NCBI GenBank assembly: GCA_018262455.1
Contig: JAGSPR010000228.1
Coordinates: 1 to 10,509 of the forward strand
Direction: 5' to 3'
Source of the DNA: Deltaproteobacteria bacterium
GTDB lineage: Bacteria; Myxococcota; Polyangia; Haliangiales; Haliangiaceae
Length of the DNA: 10,509 nt
Part shown: piece after piece, positions 4,362 through 10,509 of the stretch
Layout of the letters: each line of letters opens with the position of its first letter
How positions within the stretch are numbered: position 1 is the stretch's first letter
Made by a program: the position numbers and the translations under genes
Notes under the pieces: model-generated
Seen by the model: only the letters and a program-made list of their open reading frames with translations
Databases searched by the model: none
Told to the model about the DNA's origin: nothing

Positions 4362-7312
4362 AGGCTCCCCGTCAGCAGGAACCAGGTCTCGCCGACGCCA
4401 TCCTTGGTGAGCCCGTGCGAGTAGCCGAGCTCGAAGGTCCCGGGCACGAAGTAGCCGAAGAACGCATCGACCCGGATCGCGCCGCCGAGCGAGGCACGGA
4501 GATCGCGGTCGTACTGGAACGTCGTGTCGAACGCGGTCGCGAGATCCGAGAGGCCCGCGATCGTGACCCGGCGGAAGTAGATCGGCAGCGTCTGCAGACC
4601 GTGTTCGAGACGCAGCACCTCCTGACGGTACTCGAGGTTCAGCAGGTGAAACTGGTTACCGAACACCGTGCGCGAAGGGTAACCGCGCAAGTACCCCGTC
4701 ACGCCGGCGCGTGTGCTGTCGATGATCGATTGCACGACGTCCTGCGGCGGCACGCCACCGAGGCCGAAGCCCCCAGGCCGCACGAGGTCGCCCGCACGAA
4801 ACGAGCCGGCGAGCCGCGCCGCGATCACGGGGGTCTGGCCCCACAGCCGGCGGAACATCTGGCTCGAGTAGCTCACCGTGATGTTCGAATAGGAGGCGCC
4901 CAGCGCGGGGTGATCGAAGCGGAGCCCGACCGACATGTCGAACCCGTACTGCGGGCCGATGCCGTAGGTCACCCCACGCACGCTCGAGTACCCCAGCCGC
5001 GCACCCAGGCCAGCCTGGACGTAATCGGTGATCGGACGCACCGGCACGCGCATCGTCGGATCGGGCTCTTCGGGCAAGCTGACCGGATCACCGACCTTGC
5101 GGAACCAATCAACGTCGTAGTCGAACGACAGCGACCAGCTCGAGGCCGGCCGCGACTCGAACGGGATGCTCGTCGAGACGGTCGCGCTCCAGTCCTCCTG
5201 CCGGTAGGTGGCCGGTACGCCGTCGACCCGGAACCCTCCGCGGTCACCGACCGTGCGCGCCATCGCGAACCGCAGGCTCGGCCGGAGGCCGCCATAGCCG
5301 TACACCGCGCCGAGGTTGAGATCGCCGTGCTCGAGCGTCGTCCCGAGCGCGAGCTGGTAGGCGTGCAGCCCGAACGCGTCGCTGCCCGCGGTCTGCAGCG
5401 TCACCCCCGGTGTGCTGCCGAACGCGACCTGGGCCTGCCAGTCCTGCGGCGCCAGCGTCTCGAGCGGGCGGTAGGGCCGAGGGGCGGTGACGCGAGCCTC
5501 GTCGTCGCGGATCTTCGTCGCCGGTGGCTTGTCGTTGATGTAGTCGTGCGCGGGCAGCCAGGTCGCGCGGTCGACCATGACCTCGTAGAGATCGTAGCCG
5601 CCGGCCGGCACCGCGGCCTCGTAGGCAAGCCGCGCTCCATCGGGCGACACCTTGGGGCTGAACGCACCGCCGAGCACGTTCGTGACCTGCCAGGTCGAGT
5701 GATCGACCGTGTCGTAGGCATAGATGTTCGCGATGCTCGTGCGGTCGCTATCGAAGTACAGCAGCCGGCCATCGGGCGACCATGTCGGCGACATGTCGAT
5801 CGCGCGATCGCTCGTGACCGCCAGGACCTTGCCGGAGGCAAGCTCGACGACGAGGATGTCGCGAGAGCCGCCCTTGCGCCATGCGCTGAACGCGATCCGC
5901 GTGCCGTCGGGCGACCACGCCGGGTTGTACGCCTGATCGTGCCGTTCGCCGCGCCACACCACGGACGCCGGCGCCTCCGGCGTTGCATCCATCACCGCGA
6001 TCACGCTCTCGGAGTGCTCGTTCATCGAGAACGCGATCCGCCGGCCATCCGGCGACACCGCGGGATCTCGCGCGCGCCTGCCGGTGGTGAGCCGGATCTG
6101 CTGCCGGGTCGTGGCATCCCACCGGAAGAGATCCTGGAACGAGTACTCGCGGCGAAACACGCGGCCCTGCTCGAACACCAGCGAGCGATCGGGGAGCAGG
6201 TCGAACGGGCCCATCGCGTCGAGCCGCATGATGTCCCGCGCGGCAGTCACGTCGCCACCCACCGGCATCGCCCGGAGCTGGGGCTCGTGATAGCCATCGA
6301 ATTGCTGCCAGATCAGCTCCTTGCCGTCGGCGGTGTACTTCGCGTTGAAGTTGTTCTCCGCCGAGTGGGTCAGCGCGCGTCCCTCCATGAGGCCACGGCG
6401 CTCGGCGGCCATCTCCTGCATGCCGTACTTGTCGCGCAGGTAGAGCTTCCAGTCGCCATAGAGCTCGGTGAACGGCCGGCCGGTGACCTTGGAGATCTGG
6501 CGGTTGATGGCGAACGGCATGGGGTGCGAGCCCGAGGTGTGGGACATCGCGCGAAACGTGTCCTCGCCGAACCGGTCGAACACGTAGCGCAGGAAGTGCG
6601 AGCCGTAGACGTACACGGCGTTGCCGCGCGGGAACTGGCGAGGCGCGCCGCTGATCTCGTCGATCCGGAGGTCCTTGTGGGCGTGCCGTGCGATCCGGAT
6701 GAACTGATCAAAGCGAGTGCCGCGGTTGCGGCCACCCGAGCTGTGCTTGCTCTCCTCGTAGACGGCGACCCCCTCGATCACCCAGCGCGGCATGATCTGG
6801 TTCGGCGCCCAGGTCTTGCCGAAGATCCGGTTGTAGATGTTCGGCAGCCCCGACATCGTGTCGAGGTGAAGGATGTGCGTGTACTCGTGCGCGACGAGCC
6901 CATAGAGCCAATCGTCGTGATCGTCGAGCTCCGAGAAGCTATTGGGCGCGGTCGCGAACAGCTGGATCGCGTTGCGTGGCAACACCCCGGCGAACCCGTT
7001 CGCGCTATCGGTATCGTCGACCACCACGAGCAGCGTCTTGCCGGAAGGAAGGTGGTCGAGCGCCGGAGCCAGCGTGCGATGCGCGTGCTCGGCGACCACC
7101 GCGATGCGGCGAGCCACGTCCGCGAGCGGCGCGTAGTAGTAGACGATGAAGTGATCGCTCTCGATCGTGAAGTACTCGCGCGTCGGATCGCCCGCGTGGG
7201 CAGGCCGGCTCACGCCGAGCACCAGCGAGACGACGAGCCACTGCACCCAGGGCCGCGCGAACCACCGCGCGACGAGCCGCGTGGACGTCGTCGGCGCAGC
7301 CGTGGACGTCAA
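4358..7312 (-). CDS. Secreted three-module protein: HExxH metallopeptidase, TolB-like propeller, Omp85-like outer-membrane barrel
   Basis: 984 residues. An Arg-containing N-terminus and hydrophobic core end in RPAHA, giving likely signal peptidase I cleavage after Ala40. Module 1 (about 45-300): metallopeptidase of the MA clan with HEYTH (His142, Glu143, His146) and a third zinc ligand Glu180 in WVIEGVAVYEE. Module 2 (about 315-600): PD40/TolB-type propeller blades with SPDG signatures near residues 420, 467, 512 and 556. Module 3 (about 620-984): alternating beta strands resembling an Omp85/surface-antigen barrel, with GYLRGYP near 873-879 followed by a NLEYR strand; the last residue is Leu, not the common Phe. 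The expected location is the outer membrane with the peptidase and propeller in the periplasm or outside; substrate unknown. Start TTG overlaps the ptsI stop (TTGA); a nearby in-frame GTG at codon 23 would remove the positive n-region. Confidence 0.88.
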   Translation of the reverse strand: MTSTAAPTTSTRLVARWFARPWVQWLVVSLVLGVSRPAHAGDPTREYFTIESDHFIVYYYAPLADVARRIAVVAEHAHRTLAPALDHLPSGKTLLVVVDDTDSANGFAGVLPRNAIQLFATAPNSFSELDDHDDWLYGLVAHEYTHILHLDTMSGLPNIYNRIFGKTWAPNQIMPRWVIEGVAVYEESKHSSGGRNRGTRFDQFIRIARHAHKDLRIDEISGAPRQFPRGNAVYVYGSHFLRYVFDRFGEDTFRAMSHTSGSHPMPFAINRQISKVTGRPFTELYGDWKLYLRDKYGMQEMAAERRGLMEGRALTHSAENNFNAKYTADGKELIWQQFDGYHEPQLRAMPVGGDVTAARDIMRLDAMGPFDLLPDRSLVFEQGRVFRREYSFQDLFRWDATTRQQIRLTTGRRARDPAVSPDGRRIAFSMNEHSESVIAVMDATPEAPASVVWRGERHDQAYNPAWSPDGTRIAFSAWRKGGSRDILVVELASGKVLAVTSDRAIDMSPTWSPDGRLLYFDSDRTSIANIYAYDTVDHSTWQVTNVLGGAFSPKVSPDGARLAYEAAVPAGGYDLYEVMVDRATWLPAHDYINDKPPATKIRDDEARVTAPRPYRPLETLAPQDWQAQVAFGSTPGVTLQTAGSDAFGLHAYQLALGTTLEHGDLNLGAVYGYGGLRPSLRFAMARTVGDRGGFRVDGVPATYRQEDWSATVSTSIPFESRPASSWSLSFDYDVDWFRKVGDPVSLPEEPDPTMRVPVRPITDYVQAGLGARLGYSSVRGVTYGIGPQYGFDMSVGLRFDHPALGASYSNITVSYSSQMFRRLWGQTPVIAARLAGSFRAGDLVRPGGFGLGGVPPQDVVQSIIDSTRAGVTGYLRGYPSRTVFGNQFHLLNLEYRQEVLRLEHGLQTLPIYFRRVTIAGLSDLATAFDTTFQYDRDLRASLGGAIRVDAFFGYFVPGTFELGYSHGLTKDGVGETWFLLTGSL

Positions 7313-9111
7313 GCCCTTCCCTTGGGAGTACTGGCCGATCCCGTGCTGGCCGCGCCAGTGGCGGCGAGCCCGAGCACGTACTCGCTCACCATCGCCCGGA
7401 CCTCGACCGCCGTCGGCAACTTCTCGATCCGCTTCACCAAGATCTCTGCCTCCGGCACCGAGATCGAGCGGATCATCGCCTTGACCTCGGGGACCGAGAC
7501 CGCGCTCATCGACAGCTCGCGAATCCCGAGCCCGATCAGCACAGCCGCGATCACCGGCTCGCCGGCCATCTCACCGCACACCGTCACCGGGATGCCCTGG
7601 GCCTTCGCCGCAACCGCGACGCCACCGATCAGCCGGATCAGCGACGGGTGCAGCGGCTCGTAGAGATACGACACGTACTCGTTCACGCGGTCGACGGCCA
7701 TCGTGTACTGGATGAGGTCGTTCGTGCCGATCGAGAAGAAGTCGCACTCGAGCGCGAGTAGATCGGCGGTGAGCGCCGCCGACGGCATCTCGATCATGAT
7801 GCCGAGCTTGACGCCCTCGTCGAACGCGACACCTTCGGCCGTCAGCTCCGCCTTGATCTCATCGACGATCGTCTTCACGGCGCGCAACTCGGCGACCCCC
7901 GAGATCATAGGGAACATGATCTTCAGGGGCCCGTGTGCGGATGCCCGCAGGAGCCCGCGGATCTGGGTCTTGAACAGCGGGAGGCCGAGCTCGGTGAGGC
8001 ACAGCCGGATCGACCGCAGCCCGAGCGCGGGGTTCGCCTCCTCGAGCGAGGCAGCCTCGAGGAACGGCGCGAGCTTGTCGGCACCGAGATCGAACGTGCG
8101 GATCGTCGCGGGCAACCCGCCGAGCCGCTCGATCAGCTCGACCGCGGTCGAGTAGTGCTTTTCCTCGTCGGGCAACTCGGCGTGCCCCATGAACAGGTAC
8201 TCGGTGCGATACAGCCCGACGCCCATCGCACCGTAGTCGAGCGCGTCATCGAGCTCGTCGGGCCCGTCGATGTTGGCATAGAGCTGGATCTCGACGTTGT
8301 CTCGTGTGCGCGGCGGCAGATCGCGCATCGAGTGCAGCAGCGAGCTTGCCGCCACCTGGCGGCGCTGCTCCTCGCGGAACTCGGCGACCGTGGCGGCCGT
8401 CGGGTTGACGATGACGATGCCCGAGGCACCGTCGATCAGCACGAGGTCATCAGTCTCGATGATCTCGGTGATGTTCTCGAGACCGACGACCGCAGGGATC
8501 TCGTGCGCCCGCGCGATGATCGCGGTGTGCGATGTCTTGCCACCCGCGTCGGTGATGAGGCCCGACACCGCGGCCTTGTGGAGCTGCGCGGTATCGGCGG
8601 GCGACAGGTCATAGGCGACGACGATCGCGTCGGGCGGCGGCGACAGCGGTCCGGTGTCGCGGCCGAGCAAGTTGCGGAGCACGCGCTCGAACACGAACTC
8701 GACGTCGCTGCGCCGCTCACGCATGTACTCGTCTTCGATCTGATCGAAGACGCCGGCGATGATGTCCACCGCCTTGCGCGCGGCCCACTCCGCGTTGATC
8801 TGCTCGTCCCGGATGTAGCTGACCGCCGCCCCGACGAGATGCTCGTCGTGCAGCATCATCTGGTGCGCGGTGATGATGTGGTAGTCGCTCTCGTTCTCCG
8901 ACGCGAGCTTCTCCTTGATCTTCGCGAGCTGCTTGTCCGACGCGGCGATCGCCTTGTAGAGCCGCGCCACCTCGGTATCGACGTCCTCCGCCTCGATGTG
9001 ATGACGCGGCGCCTTCAGCGTGTCGCGGCCGATCAGATAGGCGCGCCCGACGGAGATCCCGGCCGACACGCCGAGCCCCTGCCGCCGGACCTCTGGACGG
9101 TGCTCGGTCAT
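7309..9111 (-). CDS. ptsI: PTS Enzyme I (phosphoenolpyruvate-protein phosphotransferase)
   Basis: 600 residues, slightly longer than the usual 570-580, the excess being an Ala/Ser/Thr-rich C-terminal tail. It takes phosphate from PEP and passes it to HPr. The N-terminal half holds the HPr-binding helical part and the swivelling phospho-His domain with His195 in GGKTSHTAIIARA. The C-terminal PEP-binding barrel shows YRTEYLFM (Arg302), IRTFDLGADK (Arg338), IMIEMPSAA (Glu441), GTNDLIQYTMAVDR (Asn464, Asp465) and the general acid Cys512 in VCGEMAGEP. All key residues are present, so the enzyme should be active. There is no N-terminal GAF domain, so it is ptsI and not the nitrogen-type ptsP. The ATG lies 43 nt after the ptsH stop, with only a weak GGGT ahead of it. 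The stop overlaps the next start by four bases. Confidence 0.97.
   Translation of the reverse strand: MTEHRPEVRRQGLGVSAGISVGRAYLIGRDTLKAPRHHIEAEDVDTEVARLYKAIAASDKQLAKIKEKLASENESDYHIITAHQMMLHDEHLVGAAVSYIRDEQINAEWAARKAVDIIAGVFDQIEDEYMRERRSDVEFVFERVLRNLLGRDTGPLSPPPDAIVVAYDLSPADTAQLHKAAVSGLITDAGGKTSHTAIIARAHEIPAVVGLENITEIIETDDLVLIDGASGIVIVNPTAATVAEFREEQRRQVAASSLLHSMRDLPPRTRDNVEIQLYANIDGPDELDDALDYGAMGVGLYRTEYLFMGHAELPDEEKHYSTAVELIERLGGLPATIRTFDLGADKLAPFLEAASLEEANPALGLRSIRLCLTELGLPLFKTQIRGLLRASAHGPLKIMFPMISGVAELRAVKTIVDEIKAELTAEGVAFDEGVKLGIMIEMPSAALTADLLALECDFFSIGTNDLIQYTMAVDRVNEYVSYLYEPLHPSLIRLIGGVAVAAKAQGIPVTVCGEMAGEPVIAAVLIGLGIRELSMSAVSVPEVKAMIRSISVPEAEILVKRIEKLPTAVEVRAMVSEYVLGLAATGAASTGSASTPKGRA
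7313..7323 (-). promoter_or_regulatory. Ribosome binding site for the TTG start of the surface-protein gene
   Basis: On the minus strand AAGGGAAGGG ends one base before the TTG codon at 7312. It also encodes the last codons of ptsI. Its first AAGGG is well spaced (six bases) from TTG. This purine run, the TTGA stop-start overlap and the better signal peptide together favour TTG at 7312 over the downstream GTG. Confidence 0.6.
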
Positions 9112-9120
9112 GCCGTGACC

Positions 9121-9134
9121 CGATCACAGGATCG
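9121..9134 (-). other. Short hairpin in the ptsH-ptsI gap
   Basis: In the 43-base gap, the only one of this size in the operon, the message can form CGATC-CTGT-GATCG, a five-base stem with a four-base loop, ending nine bases before the ptsI ATG. It has no T-run, so it is not a terminator. It might affect ptsI translation or mRNA processing; chance is also likely. Confidence 0.2.
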
Positions 9135-9154
9135 CGCAGCCCGCGGATGCACGG

Positions 9155-9433
9155 TCACTTTCCCTCGCCGAACTTGTCGTCGATCAACGCGGCGATCGCG
9201 GTCACGGCTTCGGCCGCGCCCTCACCCTTCGCCTTCACAGTCACGGTGGTGCCCTTGCTCGCGACGAGCATCAGCACGCCCATGATGCTCTTGCCGTTGA
9301 CCTCGTGGCCGTCCTTGGTCACGGTGACCTCGCACGGGAACTTCGAGGCGGCCTGGACCAGCTTGGTCGCCGCCCTCGCGTGCAGGCCAAGCTCGTTCTG
9401 GATCATCAGTGTCTTTTCGGCGTCGGCGCCCAT
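9155..9433 (-). CDS. ptsH: Phosphocarrier protein HPr
   Basis: 92 residues, the normal HPr size, from the ATG at 9433 (MGADAEKTLMIQNELGLHAR). The frame is open to 9544, but the extension overlaps rapZ and has no HPr character. His18 in LGLHARAATKLV receives phosphate from Enzyme I. Ser49 in NGKSIMGVLML is the site phosphorylated by HPr kinase, and its neighbours match the recognition pattern. Presence of hprK in the same operon supports regulation at Ser49. The residue after HAR is Ala, not Pro, as in many regulatory-type HPr/NPr proteins. The start codon shares one base with the rapZ stop (TGATG), with GGGGG five bases ahead as a ribosome site. Cytoplasmic. No EIIA, EIIB or EIIC gene is in the window, so its downstream phosphate targets are unknown. 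Confidence 0.97.
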   Translation of the reverse strand: MGADAEKTLMIQNELGLHARAATKLVQAASKFPCEVTVTKDGHEVNGKSIMGVLMLVASKGTTVTVKAKGEGAAEAVTAIAALIDDKFGEGK

Positions 9434-10269
9434 CACAACCCCCGTTCCACATCGCGATGACGGACCAGGATGTCCCACTCGCCTTCGAGCCGCCGTCGCA
9501 GCTCCTCGACGATCGCCACCGAGCGGTGTCGACCGCCGGTGCACCCCACGCAGATCGTCACGTACAGCTTCCCCTCCTGCTGGAAGTGCGGCAGCGTGAA
9601 ACGCAGGAGGCCCTCCACCTGGCGCGTCAGCTCGAGGCCGTCGGATCCCAGCACGAACTTCGCGACCTCGGGATCCCGGCCGTCCAGGTGGGTGAGGCTC
9701 GGCTCGAAGTAGGGGTTCGGGAGGAACCGAACGTCGACGACGAGGTTGAACTCGAGCGGCAGGCCGTGCTTGAAGCCGAACGACACCAGCGTCACCGCGA
9801 GCTTGCCAGTGCCGCCGTAGCGATCCTGGATGATCGCCTTCAGCTGGTGCAGCGTCATGTTCGAGGTGTCGATGACGGCCGCCCCGTGCCGCATCTCGGC
9901 CATGACCTCACGATCGCGCCGCACCCCGTCAGACAGGTCGTCTCCGGACAACGGATGCCGGCGCCGCGTCTCGCTGAACCGGCGCAGCAAGACCTCGTCG
10001 CTGGCTTCGAGGAACATCACCTCGAGCCGATGCCCCGACCTGCGCAGCTGGCCGAGCGCGCCCTGCCATGCTCCCAGGTTGCGGCGCTGGCGCGAGTCGA
10101 TCGCGATCGCGAGCTTGTCGCGGTCGCCCTCGTGCGCGAGGTGGTCGACCATCTGCGCGACCAGCGGGACCGGGATGTTGTCGACGCAGAAGAACTCGAT
10201 GTCCTCGAGTGCGCGGAGCGCGGTGCTCTTGCCGGCCCCCGACAACCCGGTGACGATCACGATCTGCAT
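9433..10269 (-). CDS. rapZ: RapZ / YvcJ family nucleotide-binding regulatory protein
   Basis: 278 residues, close to the 284 of E. coli RapZ. The N-terminal P-loop is GLSGAGKS (residues 8-15), followed by FFCVDNIP (27-33). The C-terminal half has the family signatures SFGFKHGLP (163-171), DVRFLPNPYF (179-188) and GCTGGRHRS (242-250). In E. coli, RapZ binds small RNAs GlmY/GlmZ and controls glucosamine-6-phosphate synthase; in B. subtilis the homologue YvcJ binds and hydrolyses nucleotides. Whether the E. coli role applies here is unknown. The ATG lies 3 nt after the hprK stop and has a good ribosome site, GGAG, six bases upstream, which supports this start. Genes for this family often sit next to hprK or ptsN and ptsH, as here. 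Confidence 0.96.
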   Translation of the reverse strand: MQIVIVTGLSGAGKSTALRALEDIEFFCVDNIPVPLVAQMVDHLAHEGDRDKLAIAIDSRQRRNLGAWQGALGQLRRSGHRLEVMFLEASDEVLLRRFSETRRRHPLSGDDLSDGVRRDREVMAEMRHGAAVIDTSNMTLHQLKAIIQDRYGGTGKLAVTLVSFGFKHGLPLEFNLVVDVRFLPNPYFEPSLTHLDGRDPEVAKFVLGSDGLELTRQVEGLLRFTLPHFQQEGKLYVTICVGCTGGRHRSVAIVEELRRRLEGEWDILVRHRDVERGL

Positions 10270-10272
10270 CCG

Positions 10273-10509
10273 CTACTCCACCGCGTCCAGCGCAGGGTCG
10301 ATCGTGAGGCCGGCCGATTCGGCCTCCATCGCGCGATGAAGGTGATCGCGGAACGCACGTGCCGAGTGCGTTCCCTGGACCTTCAGCAGCTGGTTGCGCG
10401 CCGCGACCTCGATCAGCGTGGCGAGGTTGCGTCCCGGCCGGACCGGTAGCCGCATCGCCGCTACCGCGACGCCGAGGATCTCGTCGTGACGGTCGTCGAA
10501 CCCGAGCCG
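10273..10509 (-). CDS. hprK: HPr kinase/phosphorylase, C-terminal part (5' end outside window)
   Basis: Only the last 78 residues are present; the frame stays open to the right edge, so the ATG at 10455 is internal. The match is with the C-terminal end of HprK: the stretch DDRHDEILGVAVAAMRLPVR resembles the family's EILG-V-x-(V/I)-x-x-x-x-(I/L)PVR, and PGRNLATLIEVAARNQLLK is the conserved PGRNLA-x-I-x-EVAA-x-N segment important for the hexamer and for phosphorylase action. The enzyme phosphorylates HPr on its regulatory serine with ATP or PPi and reverses this with phosphate. The Walker A motif and HPr-contact loop lie upstream and cannot be checked. It is the first operon gene visible; the promoter is outside the window. 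The stop TAG is 3 nt before the rapZ start. Confidence 0.93.
   Translation of the reverse strand, partial: RLGFDDRHDEILGVAVAAMRLPVRPGRNLATLIEVAARNQLLKVQGTHSARAFRDHLHRAMEAESAGLTIDPALDAVE

Noticed and set aside
5804..5811. GCGATCGC with flanking bases as a possible repressor operator.
   Set aside because: It lies well inside a coding region and is one of seven copies spread over several genes, so it does not mark a specific operator.
3971..7663. A 1230-codon open frame on the plus strand.
   Set aside because: It lies antisense to the well-supported surface-protein gene and the end of ptsI. Its translation is rich in Arg, His, Asp and Val without any domain, as expected for the opposite strand of a high-GC gene with strong third-position bias.
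7933..9285. A 450-codon plus-strand frame opposite ptsI.
   Set aside because: Antisense shadow of ptsI, whose catalytic motifs are all intact on the minus strand.
9434..9544. A 37-codon N-terminal extension of HPr.
   Set aside because: It lies within the end of rapZ and has no HPr-like sequence. The ATG at 9433 gives a normal 92-residue HPr and has a GGGGG ribosome site.
9409..10449. A 346-codon plus-strand frame opposite rapZ and hprK.
   Set aside because: Antisense shadow; the minus-strand frames carry the RapZ P-loop, the GCTGGRHRS signature and the HprK C-terminus.
1..10509. Search for tRNA, rRNA, CRISPR arrays, insertion sequences and attachment sites.
   Set aside because: I saw no regularly spaced repeats, no transposase or integrase-like protein and no tRNA-like cloverleaf; there is little non-coding space. 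Detection by eye is limited, so a covariance-model scan could still find a small RNA.

Overview
The window is a gene-dense, high-GC stretch (roughly two thirds G+C by eye) with no RNA gene, insertion sequence, CRISPR array or other sign of mobility. The best guess for the source is a Myxococcota (former Deltaproteobacteria) chromosome. The reasons are a DUF4388/PATAN-type protein, a regulatory-type PTS cluster with HprK, RapZ, HPr and Enzyme I, degenerate two-component parts and a large secreted protein with an outer-membrane barrel. This placement is an inference from gene content.

Layout from left to right. (1) The 3' part of an atypical SDR gene (+) converges on (2) a minus-strand pair: a membrane-anchored TlpA-like thioredoxin gene followed, after 2 nt, by a stand-alone receiver-domain gene. 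(3) A 100-bp divergent promoter region (1683-1782) separates this pair from a plus-strand pair: a DUF4388 protein and an unrecognised membrane protein, joined by an ATGA overlap. In that region both divergent start codons lack a Shine-Dalgarno sequence and both carry a -10-like hexamer at leaderless spacing. (4) The plus pair converges at about 3.67 kb on a long minus-strand operon read from the right edge: hprK (C-terminus only), rapZ, ptsH, ptsI, a 984-residue secreted metallopeptidase/beta-propeller/outer-membrane-barrel protein, and a histidine-kinase-like ATPase lacking the phospho-accepting histidine.

The operon genes are packed by 3-nt gaps and 1- to 4-nt overlaps, except for 43 nt between ptsH and ptsI. 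HprK would phosphorylate HPr on Ser49, Enzyme I would phosphorylate it on His18 from PEP, and RapZ is a nucleotide- and RNA-binding regulator usually encoded next to these genes. No sugar permease (EIIB/EIIC) and no EIIA gene lies in the window, so a regulatory role fits better than sugar uptake. The last two genes are not standard PTS members. The first starts with TTG inside the ptsI stop codon and is preceded by a purine-rich ribosome site, so its translation is probably coupled to ptsI.

Most noteworthy are that three-module surface protein and its coupling to the PTS operon, the degenerate kinase-like protein behind it, the receiver protein with Arg in place of the conserved Lys, and the apparently leaderless divergent promoters. 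Apart from the partial genes at the two edges, every open frame kept here looks intact, and the plus-strand 1230-codon frame across 3971-7663 is judged an antisense shadow.
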